In this document: positions 10,701 through 23,389 of the stretch, in pieces | Layout: every line of letters starts with the position of its first letter | Position numbering within the stretch: position 1 is the first letter of the stretch | Assembly (NCBI GenBank): GCA_030052745.1 | Contig: JANBVO010000008.1 | Location: 620,001-684,000 of the forward strand | Length of the DNA stretch: 64,000 nucleotides | Origin: Pleurostoma richardsiae | Taxonomy: Eukaryota; Ascomycota; Sordariomycetes; Calosphaeriales; Pleurostomataceae | Direction of reading: 5' to 3' | The notes under the pieces: generated by a model | Seen by the model: the letters and a program-made list of their open reading frames with translations, nothing else | Told to the model about the DNA's origin: nothing | Database searches by the model: none | Program-made: the position numbers and the translations under genes

Positions 10701-13163
10701 TGTGATCGACGTGAGACAGAAAGGCGACCCTGTTTCAGTATCTCGTTCTTTAGATATCACCAGTACTGCCGGGGCCAGCCAGAGGAGAGTATCACTCCTC
10801 GGGATACGGTTTTAGATAGATGCAGGGGCTGCTTCTTCGTGACTGCCCTTCATCAACGGGAGCTCATGATCGGTATTCAGCGCGGGCTCGTCGTTGGCTT
10901 AAGTATCCTGGGGAAAACCAGATGCGGGCATCACAACAGCCGGATTCGAACCGACTCGACTCAACAGGTGAGGTCGATGGCCGATAGCACTGTGCATTGG
11001 TCATTTCGCTGGGTCTTGGCCAACCTGTGGAGTGGTAGATGAGCCCCGCTAGTGCGGGAGGGAAAAAAAAAAGGGAAAAAGCCAGCCAAATCGGCGGCCG
11101 CGACCGGCCCCCTTCGCGCGGAACCGCACATCGGAGAATACCCTGATCGCCCCGACAGAGATGGCAGATGGCAGATGGGACGAAAAGAAAGTATCGTGCC
11201 GCGCAGTGTGCGAAATTCCAGCACAGCCATACCCTGAGACTTGGCTGGTCAGGTAATCGGCTTGATCGGGTAGCCAAGCCCATTGTCATGGAGGAGGAGC
11301 CAGCTGCTTGCTGCTGCTTCGATGGCCAAGGTTGCTCCAATGGTCCAACACAGAATAGTTGCTATGCTCGTCCTTGTACCCGATATCCCTTTGGCACGCC
11401 TAGCTGTCGTCTTCTAGACGTGAGCAGAGCATGTTCACTAGCCGGCTGCGATGGCAGCAGGCGTCACGTCATGCACGCATGGCGGCAAAGATGGTCAATG
11501 GCTCTGGACGCAGACAAGCAATTCGAGATGCTGAAGCCAGCCAGCACGGAGGCTTCAAAATACCTCAGCTGACGGGCGAGGACTGTGTCCGGTTAGCTAT
11601 CCCGGCCGGGAACGCTCGATCTGCTTCGTACGTAACGCAACTCGCAAAAAAAAGACGAGGGGAATCAGACAATCGGAACGCATTAGCACATGGGCAGATG
11701 TCATCCCAGGATCTGGCTGGGGGACGATCGCACAGGATGAAGCGAGGTTGGATAGAGATAAGGGACGCAACAGCGTGCTAAGATATTTGACTCAGAATTG
11801 CTCTGATAAGAACTCTCGGCATGCATCTCCACATGCCTGACGGCAAGTGACAAACTGACAATGGGTCAGCTGCCAAGATAATAGCGCTAGGACTGGGAGC
11901 TGCTAGACTACCTACGGTGTAGGTCTGTTTCTCTCCATCTATCCCGTCTTCCGAAGGACTTCCAGCGCGGTCGCCACCGCTGGGGAACAGGTGAGCTACA
12001 CCTTGTGCAAGCCACGAGCAAGATCTGCCCCTCTTTCCGACGGCCGGAGCCCGCCTCGTGGTTCACCAGATGCCAGTCGATATGCCACGGCGTCCCGACT
12101 TGTCCTTGTAAGTTGTAGCCGCTGAAGGACGTTGACCTACACGTGTACATGCGGCCGATCTGACCACCGCCGTCTGAGGGCCAGCTCGTTTCCTATTGAC
12201 TAGTCAAAATGTTGTTGAACGATTAAGAAACGTCTCGCGGCTCTCGTAACGGACGACAGATGTAGGTTTGGAAGACGTTACCGCGGCGCGGTATGCACCG
12301 GCAGGCAAGTCTTCAGAGTGGAGGTCGGGTCTTGGGGGTGGAAAGATACCCGGCGGGACAGACCGAGGGGCCATGGACTAGGGGGGCTAAGTCCATTGAA
12401 GCTAGCAAGTGCATGATCCTTTTCTTAGGCGTGGTAATGTCACCCACATCGACCATTGTGCTTGTCTCATTGAGGATCCTGTTCTCAAGACCTGCTGATT
12501 GAAAAAGAGTCTCAGTATGATGATGTTCGATCGGCTGCACCGAGTATTTAAAATATATCACCTGTCTTGGGCGAGATTAATGGCCCCTTCCTCGTGATTA
12601 CAATACACGGACACAAACGACACTGGCGCTAACTCAACCGAGCGAAGGTACATGCAATTTTGTGTACACTACAAAGAATAACGTTAGGGCAACGTTTCTA
12701 TGGTTATTCTAGACCCGGCTAATCTACGGAGTATAATATACCAAATTCTTGATATAAAAAGATGTTCCAGGCTTAGTCACCCAATCTGGTTGCGATTGGT
12801 TGGAGCGAAACGAAGCCAATTCTGGCTCTTCAGCCACTCGCACATTGCGCGAGTATGATGCGGGAGCACAGATGCGGGAGGTACTGTACCTAAGTGATCA
12901 ACACCGTTTCCCTCATTCCCACCTACTTTTACAGGACAGAAGGTTTTCCTTGGTCGATAATAACTAGTGTAGGGGGGGTGCGGACGGTATTCCTTGAGAT
13001 GCTGTGGGCCAATGGAATTACATCCTTCCCTGGCGAACTTGCAATCGTGAGGCTGCCGTGGAGCTTCTGATCGAAGAGAAGTGGACTTTTTTACATACAG
13101 AGGAAAATAAGTTGTAACTGGCTCGTCTAATGCTGGGCTCCAGAGCAACCGCGACGCTTTTGC
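10701..13163. other. 2.4-kb intergenic stretch, nothing supported
   Basis: I looked for coding segments on both strands and found only short open frames without family resemblance or splice context. The first few hundred bases to the right of 10700 are the permease promoter. The right part (12500-12780) is AT-richer, and a TACGGAGTATAATATA word lies near 12726. Confidence 0.5.
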
Positions 13164-14954
13164 CTATCTTGCCTGTTTTTCGGCGTCCTGCTCAGCCTCA
13201 TCCTTCTGGGCTCTCTCCTGCTTTTTGCCCCTTGCAGTTTTCCATTCTATCTTCAGCATACCAAAGAACAGCCATGCAGGACAAGACTGCTTCACTGTAG
13301 CCCCGAGAACCGCGGTTGCAGTCCCTACCCCATCATGCTTCGTGGCCAATGCCTTCAGTCCAGAAGAACCATCACCAACGACAACCGCCGGGTCGACTCC
13401 TGGTGCTTTGCTTCCCAACTCATGAAGGAGTCTACTTTGGAAGAGGTTCTGCCCAACAGCAAGAAATAGAGCACCGCTGAGGGTCTGGGCAAGAATAAGG
13501 ACGGATGTGACAAGAGATGCTTCGGCACCCTCTAGTACTGTCTGTTCGGCGGCAAGGTACCTTTGCATGCTGACTCCGGCTCCAATCCAGAACATGGATA
13601 GAGTTCCGGCCCTTCCAAAGCATGCCAGCGCACAGTGTGGTATAGTTTAGCGGATCGTTGACTTACTACTGCGTAGTTGACGTCTCCAGGCCATATCTCA
13701 AGATCAGTCCTGCAGAACCCGAGCTGATGATCGTACTCTATATCATCTGAGGGACATAATAGCCGATCTTCTAGGTCTGCGGAGAGGAACAAATCAGGCC
13801 ACCATACGTAGGATTGAAAGTATGAGTGATTCACGACGTGTCAGAGCGTCCAGTAGAACAGAAGCGACCGTCGTGGAGTTTGATGAGGTGAAGAAGTTGA
13901 TACCAGACTGTTGCGACGTCGTGCCTTGAACCGCTTGGAACCACACTGAGACATGGTAGACAACAAAGAGGATACCGCCGTTCAATCCTAGCAGAAACAA
14001 GGCCCCGCTAACTGTCGACCGCCAGGGAATGAGCAGAAGGGGTAAAATAACGCTGTCGTCCTGTGCGTACTGAATAAAAGTCCATGCGAAAGAGCGCAAG
14101 GCTAGTAGGGTGAGACAAAGGATTATGCGCCAGTTGCTCCATGCACTCCACGCATGTCGTTCCAACCCAGACAGACTACTAAGAGCATCGAAACAGCGGT
14201 ACCCAGAGGGTCCATCTTGGCCACGAGACCGCGGAATCCTACGCTCTTTGTCGTCTTGGGCTTGTTAGGAAGGCACACACGGAATAATCCGACGAGTACT
14301 GCGACGGCGACAAGGGGAAGGACAATCCAGAAGCAGAAAGACCATCTAACGTTATCGACAAGGACACCTCCCAGCTTGGGTGCGATAATCTCCGGAATTC
14401 CAGCCATGCCATCAATTATCCTGGTGTAAATGGGATGCTTGTGCAGTGGGAAGCCCTGCGCAATGAGGGATGAAGTTACCCGAAAGAATACCTGCACAGC
14501 CAACACGAGGATTTTCACTGCCAAAATGAGAGCAAGGGAGCTCGGCAAAGCGCCACATACCATCAATCCCAGCGCGAAGACGGTGAGTGCTGAGAGGTAC
14601 ACCCAAGTCATGCTGCACTCCGCATAAAGCTTGCCAGGAGATACACCGATCGGTACCAGGCCACATCTTCGAGTGAGTCGAATCCTGGGGTAATTTAGGG
14701 ACTGCCGTCACAAGGATGGTATGATCCTAGGGTATTGTAATACAACTGTTGGCTATGCGGCTTGCCCTGGGTGCCACTGAACGTAAACCGAGCGGCTGCA
14801 AACCAATTGCGAAACCCAGGCAAAAAACCGCCAGAATTAAGCCCGCAACGCTGTAAACCAGGGGAAACCCATTGGTATATTGCGCCGTGTCGTTTTCTAT
14901 TTCTTCTTCGCTGCCGGATGCAGTCGGTGACATCCACTCTTGATGAAGCCCCAT
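13164..14954 (-). pseudogene. decayed DHA2-type MFS multidrug transporter
   Basis: Reading leftwards from 14954, consecutive segments match a 14-TM drug-efflux transporter but lie in different frames. The first is GFPLVYSVAGLILAVFCLGF near 14860-14800. Next come a TILVTAVPKL block near 14720, FDSLEDVAWYRSVYLLASF just after it in another frame, and a long middle part (14123-14611) with PLHKHPIYTRIIDGMAGIPE. The last two are HVSVWFQAVQGTTSQQSGIN (13794-14165) and a terminal block with AGVSMQRYLAAEQTVLEGAE (13164-13595). I count frameshifts near 14670 and 14155, an in-frame TAG near 13739 (in an IGYYVPQMI context after a plausible intron) and at least one more disturbance near 13640. The last two membrane segments also look reduced. 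It is a host gene relic, not a transposon. Confidence 0.78.
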
Positions 14955-15739
14955 TACGTGATGAAGTCATGCAAGAGTCCCTGGACGAAGATTAGACGAT
15001 ATCTTGTCCCTTCTGGGTCGTGACCACGAGCAGTGGCTTATGGCGGCCATTTCTTGACAAGCACCCGTGGTCCCCGAATAGCAGCCTCACACTGACGGCG
15101 ACGAGAATATTTCTCGAGGTTGATTATTCGGCCCCATCATCAGCGGCGCAAACCCCGACTACAGACCAGCCGCAGACAGGGATAATTATTATAATCTCCA
15201 GGTTCCAATTTCATTCATGGAAGTGGACGGTACTCTGCACAAATAGGGGGCAGATATAGTTCCTCAATTCCCATTCGTTCCTTTACCCGCCTGCAGTGTG
15301 CATGACTTATACAGAGACAGGCCACGCTTTTGAAACCGATTCTATGGGTCTACACGCCACTAAAACCAGACGTACATGCTAAATGTGAATGCTGCTTTCA
15401 GCAAAATATCGCACATCAAACTATCGTACCGGCAGATAAGAGCCTGTAGGTCCTAGAAGCACTCCTGGTGTTGCTTGTTTGGTACCGATCCTGTTGCCTT
15501 GCCAGATAGACCTGCCTCCGTGGGCTGATCGCAGCATTGCTCGCATTTCAACATGCTCAGGAATGACATTCAATTCTACGCCCACGCCCGCCACACAAGC
15601 CCTATACGGCTAGCAATTGGGCTAGTAGGAGATTGAGGGCTGGTTGATGGCCCTAATAACTCTAGTCTTGCTTCTGGATCTATCGTTGAGGATGCTGCCT
15701 AACTGAGGAATGACATCAAAACTCGATCTCAGCACACAT
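14955..15739. other. transition zone into the AT-rich block
   Basis: No gene is seen. Base composition is still balanced to about 15,850, then falls sharply. The right end already has fragments that read like LINE coding sequence, so the left edge of the transposon relic is not well defined. Confidence 0.5.
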
Positions 15740-17430
15740 CTGCGGGTCGTAGAGCCGCCCTCGCTGCGGCCTTAAAAGATAACAAGAGCCTATAGACACT
15801 CGAACGATGAGCGAGACTTCGTAGCTGGACGCCTGTCGCTAACGCTGATATCCCAACGTTGAGAAGTAGTGAAACTACAGACTCTACGGCAGTTACTTAT
15901 GAGGAGAAAACTACCTTATTCGCCGAACGATTCTTTCTGACGTTAGTAGTAAACTTCTTAGATATTTTAAAGGAGGAATGAATTATTAGAAAGGTGAAAA
16001 AGCGATTCGAAATTAAGAAAAAAGTCAACTTCTCTAAAGTAAAAGAGATATTACGTTACGTAGGTGCTTAGAAGGCGTTTGGAAAAGATAAGCTCTACTA
16101 TAATACTTTGGATGTTCTACTGAGGAGCACTTAGACTTATCTAGCACGTAAGGCGCCAAACCTAGCCCTATATAAGGTAAGCTTAGTAAATAGATATTTT
16201 AGATAGAAAATAAAGCTCTTACTACTATATTACTTAATATCCTAACTTAAACGTTATACTTTAGTTTATATAAACTCCTACGTAGTTAGTTTTAATTACT
16301 TATGTACTAACTTAAGTAATAAGCTTTAACTTATTATAGTAAATAGTACTTACGACTAGTATCAAACTAACCCTTTCTTTAGTTTTATTACTTTAGAAAA
16401 AATAACTTTCTTATATTTAAACTAGTTATTATAAACGATTACGTCGATAGTAATAACTTAAAGAACGTTAAGCGTAATAATATTCATTACTAAGATAATA
16501 TCTAGTATTATTATTATATAACTAGCTTGGTAATTATTATTTTTATAACGTTAACTTGTTTATTTAGTTAGTTAATAATTCGACAAACGTAATGACTTTT
16601 ATAGTTAAACCTATGATTTAGATTAAACTATTAAATTATTGACTAAAGATAGTAATAAAAACGTTACTATTAATAAAGTAGTTAATAATAATACTTACTA
16701 AGTAATTATTTTATAACTACTTTATACTTATAACTTATTAAATTTAAAGAAATCTACGTTTATATTTAAAATAACTAGTAAACGGCTAACGTTATAACTA
16801 TTTTTAATACTAACTAAACTAACCTTAAAATTATAACTTCCTTATTGATAAATTTAAAAAAAAGTAGTTACCTATTTAAAACTATAGGAAAATTAAAACG
16901 ACTTCGAAGCGTACTCTTTACGGAAAATAATAAAGAAATTAAATAAACTATTAAAACCATTCTAACTACTTTCTAACATTTCGAAAAATAAAAGTAAATT
17001 AAGAATCTACCGCTTAACTTTATAAAGAGACTCTTGGAAACCTTAAGAGAAATAATATTAATAATATAGATATTATTACTAATATTAAGGCCGATAATAT
17101 TATAACTAAGTTGAATGATTTATTTATTAAAGAAAACGTTAATTTTATTTTAACCTAAAAGAATAAATGAAATAAAAGTATTAAATAATTAATGGAATAC
17201 GTTAAACCTCTTAAATTAATAATTACTTTTAATAACGGAGATTATTTTTTCGTAAAATTCTTAATTAAATATTAAAAATTTAAACGACTAGTTTTTATTT
17301 TTATAATAATTACTAATAATAAATAATAAAAACCGAACTTAAGAACTTAATACTGAAAAAGAAACCAACGTTAACGTATATTTAATTATAATACGTTTTT
17401 ACATTAAAACTAATAGATCGTAATAATTAA
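15740..17430 (+). mobile_element. RIP-degraded LINE relic (Tad1-like reverse transcriptase)
   Basis: Near 15,838-15,960 the plus strand reads VANADIPTLRSS, then TAVTYEEKTTLFAERFF. Further on (16,000-16,120) it reads VNFSKVKEILRYVGA, a stop, then KAFGKDKLYYNTL. This order (a T.EEKA.LFAE.FF block and then a KAPGPDG-like block) is what I know from the linker and first RT motifs of fungal Tad1-type LINEs, with CCG and CAG codons turned into TTA, TAG and similar. Beyond 16,200 the DNA becomes extremely AT-rich and I can no longer follow the frame. The 5' part is missing. Ends are approximate. Confidence 0.45.
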
Positions 17431-17444
17431 TTTACTTAGTAAAT

Positions 17445-17738
17445 TGTAAGAGGGACGCTAGGAAGGTAGCACCTGGCCCGTTCATATAGGAAGAAAGCCT
17501 GGGCCGCGATGGCCCAGGCCTGGGCAGGGCACCTGACTGAGCACCTGCCTAGGCACGTGCGGAATGCCGTGACTGGCCGGGCCCCTTTTAGGGCCCAGGG
17601 CTCGCACAGGCTCCTTTTAAGGCCGTTCGCCGGGCGTTCGGAGAACAACCGGCAAGTTGAAGTTTCACAACCAAGAATATACTACCCTTTGTGCTATATC
17701 TCCCTTCCTTGCCTTGTGAATATACCGATCCCCTTACA
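17445..17738. mobile_element. solo LTR, little mutated, in a perfect 5-bp duplication
   Basis: A 294-bp GC-rich island begins TGTAAGAGGG and ends CCCCTTACA, so its ends form the inverted repeat TGTAAG/CTTACA. It is flanked on both sides by TAAAT (17440-17444 and 17739-17743). That is the footprint of an LTR retrotransposon insertion reduced to one LTR, or a very short terminal-repeat element. It lies inside strongly AT-rich RIP-damaged DNA but itself shows no such bias, so it arrived later or escaped. I cannot assign it to Gypsy or Copia. Confidence 0.75.
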
Positions 17739-17743
17739 TAAAT

Positions 17744-19514
17744 ACTTTAATACTATTAAATTAGCCGGTAATTATAATAGATTTAATAGTAGTTATAATA
17801 GGAATAATATAAAATTATAAAAATTTTATAAAAGAATTTAAAAAATAAAAATAAAGTATTATAACGGTAAATATAATAACTAAATAACTAATTATTATAA
17901 TATTAATAATAAATTTAAATAATTAAAAAATCTTCGACGTTAAATTATATTAGTTTAACGTAAAGAAATAAAATAAAAAATTAATTTTCGTTAATAGTAA
18001 AACTATTATCTTTCGAAACTTAATTCTTTTTAAAAATACCGTTAATAACGCCGTTAAAATAACGTCCGAAAAATAAAACTTATTAAAAAGTTAAACTTAT
18101 TATTTCATAATAAAATTTAAATATAATACGTATAATTATTTTCGTCTATTAAATAAAACTACTTAAAAGACGATTTTAATAATTAGTTTATTGTTTTTTA
18201 TAAACGATTTAGAATTTAATTAACGGAATTTAAGTTTTAATTTAAAAAGTACCATTATATTTACGAAAATATTTATAACGACGTTAGTTTTTTTACGTTT
18301 ACATACGAATATTTCCGATATATTCGAGTTTAAAATAATATTACTAATTAATAATTTATTTTTTTAATTTTAAAATTAAATATACGTAGAATTAAAAAAA
18401 ATACTTACTCGAACTATAATTAAACGTATCGATTTCAAAATATTTTTTTAACAGAGAAATATAATAACGCGTATTTTGAGAAAAATATCTTAAGAAAAAA
18501 ACCTTTAACGTATTTAATTTTAAGAATAAATATTATATTAACATTATTAAATACGTATTTTAAAATAACTCTAACGACGGAAAAGTTAATACTAACTAAA
18601 ATAAAAACCAATATAATTATAACGAACAAAGTAAATTTATTAAGAATTTAATTAACTATTACGAATATTCGATTAAACCTAATTATTAATAATATAATTA
18701 AAACGATAAAAATAACTAACGTAACGAAAACTATAATAACCGATTAGAATATAACGATCACTTTCTAAAATAAAATAACTGATTTAAAAAACGTCTTACG
18801 TACTGAAGATGTTAATATAGTAAATATAATACGTTTGTTAAATGTAGGTGAAATTACGTTTATTATAATGAAACGTTTATATAAAAAGACGATAAAGACG
18901 TTTAAAAACGTATAAATTAATTACGTAAAGATAATTATGTTTATATTAACTAAAAAAAAACCTTATTTAACGACGTAAAAGATAAAAAGAACAAAGAAAT
19001 AAAATACTTTAAAATCAAAATTACTTATTTTGTAAACTTTAAAGATAAACGTAAAATTCTTTATTAGGAAAAACGTAATTAAAGTAAAATCGAACTGTAA
19101 ACGTATTAAACGTATTATACCGAATTCCGTTCTCAAAATATTTTATTCGATTATATTTTATAATAAAAATCTTATAAATAACTAATGTAGTTAAAGAAAT
19201 TGATAAGTTAAATGAAATAGAAACTTAATATAATATTAGAAACGTTTATAATAATATTAAATACGTTAAATTAGTTTATAATTTAAACTATTAAGTTAAT
19301 AAAAATATAGAATAATTATAACCTTACTTGTAACGTAGAAAACGAAACGAATTTTATAATATTTAAACTACGTTTTAAAATAAATTAAATTATTAAAACT
19401 AACGTTAAACTTAATGGTAACTTTTAAAACTTTAATAAATAAACGTATTTAAAGATCGTTATTAAAAATAACTTTAAAACTTTCGAAGTCGAAGTTTATA
19501 GAAATATTAGATGT
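17744..19514. repeat. AT-rich relic, strongly RIP-mutated, family unknown
   Basis: The sequence has very few G and C. Most surviving cytosines sit in ACG or TCG contexts and CpA is nearly absent, as expected after RIP. It is probably the continuation of the element split by the solo LTR. No protein domain could be recognised in any frame. Confidence 0.5.
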
Positions 19515-19860
19515 TGTTAAAGTAGGTAAGGGGTTAAATGGATTCAAATTGCGATACACTCTAACTATTTCTATTCTACAGTCTTTCTTCTAGATATATA
19601 TAATTCTTATTGAATTTAGATTTATAATAGTTATAAAATCGGATATTTTATTTACCGAGATATGAAACCGGATATCTTACTTACTGAAATATAAAACCGG
19701 TTATCTCTATTTCGGAACGTTTAGTTGTTTTAGAATTTAATATTTGTGGATATAGTTGTTTTAGATTACCTAGAGTTCAGCTGGAGCTTATTTTAGTGTT
19801 TTAGAGTTGTTTTAACTGTTTTAGAGTTTTATTAAACCTAAAAAGGTAATATATTTTACA
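19515..19860 (-). repeat. 3' LTR of the Copia element
   Basis: This 346-bp terminal repeat is TGTTAAAG...ATATTTTACA on the plus strand and is co-linear with 24660-25005. It has more T and A at the variable sites than the other copy, so it took slightly more RIP-type change. Confidence 0.9.
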
Positions 19861-19875
19861 TCCCCCCGTAAGCTT
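19861..19875 (-). other. polypurine tract of the Copia element
   Basis: On the minus strand a run ending in six G and one A (CTTACGGGGGGA) abuts the 3' LTR, the normal place for the plus-strand primer of reverse transcription. A close copy of this tract occurs at 26671-26682 beside another LTR. Confidence 0.75.
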
Positions 19876-19954
19876 ATTATAGTGTACTGTTTTTAAGCTT
19901 ATAAAATTTATTTTGATATTCTAATATAGTGGACTATATTTAAATATCGTTATT

Positions 19955-20400
19955 TTATTTTATTTTAATTAAACCTAGTTTTTCTATAAAAGCTTTTTGT
20001 TTATTTATATCTAGGCCTTTTGTAAAGTCGTTAGCTAGTTGTTCTTTACTAGGAATATGTATTACTTTTGCTTTATTATTTTGTACACTTTCTCTTGTGA
20101 AGTGATAAGATATATCTATATGTTTACTTCTTTTATGAAATTTAGTATTTTCGGATAATTTTAAGGCTGCTTGATTATCCGTTAAAATTACTGGTATATT
20201 ATTATTTATTCCTAAATTTAAGATTTTATTTAAATATTGAATAACGTTATTTAAATATATATTTTCTTTCATTGTATCTCTTAAAGTTATATATTCACCT
20301 TCACAACTAGAAAGTGCAATTGTTTTTTGTAGTGAACTATTCTAACTTATTATATTATCTCCTAGTTGGAAAATATATTCAGAAGTGTTTTTTCTTGAAG
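19955..20400 (-). other. RNase H region of the Copia element
   Basis: The minus strand shows the Copia RNase H pattern LTDNQAALKL, then SKHIDISYHFTRE, then a QLANDFTK block near the end of pol. It is a fossil coding region inside the element. Confidence 0.85.
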
Positions 20401-20413
20401 ATAAATCACTTCT

Positions 20414-21400
20414 TCAGTTAGAATCACTATATTTTTTAAATAGTAGTTTATTTTTATTATATTTTATTCCTAAATTATTATAGTGATTTAAATATTTCCA
20501 AATTCGGTCTAAGGTTCGAAAGTGAGTATTATTTAGTTTAAACATAAATTTAGCGTATAAATTAACGGCATAGGATATATCTGGTCTAGTTTTTATTGCT
20601 AAATATAGTAAAGCTCTAACTTGTTGTTGATATATAGTTATTTCTTTTTGGGGAATTATATCTTCATCTTTTGTTTTTTCTAGTTTTATTCTTAATTCTA
20701 CTGGAGTAGATACCGGTATTAAATTCTGTTTGTTATATTTTTCTTTTATAGTTTTTAAATATTTATTTTGGTGAATAGTAATAGAATCTTTATTTCTTTC
20801 AAATTCCATTCCTAAGAATTGGTTTAATTTTCCTAGGTATTGTATATTTATCTCTTTTCCTATTTCTTTCATTAATTCGTTATTTTTAATTGTATTAGGC
20901 CCTGTAATAATTATATCGTCTACGTGATAAATTAATATAGTATAGTATTCTTTATGTATAAATACGGCTTTATCGTATGGAAATACTATGAAACCTAGTT
21001 TTTGTAGTAAATTTCTTAGAAATTGATACCAAAGCCTTGGTGATTGTTTTAAACTATATAAAGCTTTTAATACTTTATAGATATATTTCTTATTTAAATT
21101 ATATTTTATACTTTTTTCTTTCATTAATTCGAAATATCCTTTAAGTAGTTCAGTATATATTTCTGTATCGATTTTTGCGTGTATAAACGCACTTTTAATA
21201 TTATATTGTTTTAATTCCTAGTTATTATAGATAGTAATAATTATAAATATTCTATAGATTTCTAGTCTATAAGTAGTAGAAAAAGTATCTAAATAGTCGA
21301 TACTATATATCTAGTTAAATCCTTTAATTACCTATCGGGTTTTATATTTAATATTTTCTTCTATATCGAATTTATATTTATATACCTATTTTCCACGTAA
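20414..21400 (-). other. reverse transcriptase region of the Copia element
   Basis: The minus strand reads the RVT_2 motifs ALYSLKQSPRLWY, LIYHVDDIIITG and YLAIKTRPDISYAVN. The catalytic box reads YHVDD, where Copia elements usually have Y-V-D-D with a preceding residue. It is part of a fossil pol. Confidence 0.9.
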
Positions 21401-21899
21401 TATATTTAATTCTTTATCTATAGGTAATTCTATTATCTCGTAAGTTTCTTGGTCTTCTAAGCTAGTTATTTCGTTTATCATTCTTTTTATCTATTCTTTA
21501 GAATTTATATTAGTTATTACTTGTTTATATGTTTTTAGTTTATTATTTATATTGTTTGTTAACGAGACTAACGCTAGTTCGTTAATTTCATCTATATCAT
21601 TATCTTAGTGATATTCTTTAAAATTTCTTAAAGTATTATAATTTTATATATGTTCTTATATATTTTCATATATATTATTATTATTACTAGTTAAATCTAT
21701 TACTTTATCTATAAAGGATTTTAAAAATCCTTTTATTTTATCGTTATCTATATTACTTTCAATAAACTTATTTTCTAAGATTTTAACGTTTTTAGACTAT
21801 ATAGCCCTTTTTAATTCTAAATCCTAAATACGGTATTGGTTTGTTCTAAAACTTATTAGAACTTCCTTTTTTGCTTTAGGGTTTAGTTTTTTAGTTTGT

Positions 21900-22900
21900 A
21901 CGTTTTTATTTTTATAAAAGGTAATAGAACCCTATATTTTAATATTAGTAATATCTAGTGTTTCTTTTATTTTTAATTTATATAGTGTTTTATAATTTAT
22001 TATACTATAAGGTGTACGATTATATAAATATACCGTAGTATATAAAGTTTCTCCTTAAAGATAGAAAGGTAAGTTAGAATTATATAATAAAGCTCGAACT
22101 TTATTTAATAACGTTCTATTTATTCGTTCGATAAATCCGTTTTGTTCTTTAGTATAAGGTGTTGAATTCTAGTGAATTATTTTATTTTCAGTAAAGTGTG
22201 TTTTAAATCGTTTATTTATAAATTCCTTTCCATTATCTGTAGCGAATATTTTTATTTTATAGTTATTTTTATTATTCTCTACTCTTTGTTTATACTTATA
22301 AAAAGCGTTAAAAGCTTTATCTTTATTTTTTAATAGTTCTACTTCTAAATAACGAGTAGATTTATCTAAGAAAGTAATAAAATATTTATAGTTATTATAA
22401 GTATATGGTTTAATTTGTCCGTATAAATTACTTGTTACTTTTTCTAAGTAATTTAATTGTTTGTTATTTACCTTGTGATTTATTTTATTTGTAAACTTTG
22501 CTTTTATATATATTTTACAATCATTTATATTGTAATTGTTATTATTATAACTAATAGTAGATTTTTTTAATTTATTTAATACGTTATTGTTTATATGACT
22601 TATTCGTTAGTGTTAAATACTATTATCTTCTTTTATATATAGTAGTTGGTTAATTTGTTTTTTTATATTAATGATTTTAACTGGTAAATAGTATAAGTTT
22701 TTTATCTTTTCTCCTTTTATTATTATTTTATTATTTTGCATTAAGATAGCGTTTGTATAAGTTAAAATTGTTTTAGTTTCTTTATTAAGATTTCCTTATG
22801 ATATTAGATTTATACTTAGTTTAAGTATGTAAAAATAGTTTTTTAATATAGTTTTTATTTTAAAATCAGTAAATTTAATATATACATTTCCATATCTTTT
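21900..22900 (-). other. integrase region of the Copia element
   Basis: Minus-strand text near 22,110-22,170 has the integrase pattern TPYTKEQNGFIERINRTLL, the TP.QNG..ER.NRT motif around the last catalytic acid. The zinc-binding and earlier catalytic parts are expected to its right. Limits are approximate. Confidence 0.75.
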
Positions 22901-23389
22901 TATATCTATTATTTTTACATTTCCCTAACTAATTCTTTTATTATAAGGAAAGAACGAGCAAAAATAACTCCTATCCGTAATTATATGCCTTGTTGCAGTG
23001 CAGTTTAATATAAAATTAGTATTATATCTTATATTTTTACGGATATTGAATACCTTGTGGTTTCGTGAATTTTTTTTTACGTTGTTGATAGAAGAGACTA
23101 GTTTATTTAATTCTTTATTAGTTATTAATTCGTTATTAGTAGTAATATTAGTTATAAATACTTCTATATCTTTAAATTCGATATTATTTATATCGAAATC
23201 GTTAATATCGATTAAACTTGTATCTAAATTTTCAGTTGTTTAGGTAGAAGTATTAGTAAATAATACTTCTTCGTTATTTTCCCGAATATCCCTTAGATAA
23301 AGTAATTTTTCATCACTTTAGGAAGAAGAATTAGTTAATTCCTTTTATTTCTATTTCTAACCTTTTAAGGCTTTATCTAAGAACAAAAA

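Noticed and set aside
10930-10975. tRNA-like T-arm (GTCGG-TTCGAAT-CCGGC) on the minus strand
   Set aside because: The arm pairs well, but no matching 5' acceptor strand, D-arm or anticodon arm could be placed at the right distance.
10864-11340. 158-codon minus-strand frame in the intergenic region
   Set aside because: Composition and lack of any motif argue for chance, and there is no splice context or neighbour support.
18435-18629. Hydrophobic 64-codon frame in the AT-rich region
   Set aside because: A stretch of Ile, Val and Phe codons is expected from AT-rich DNA. No family pattern is seen.
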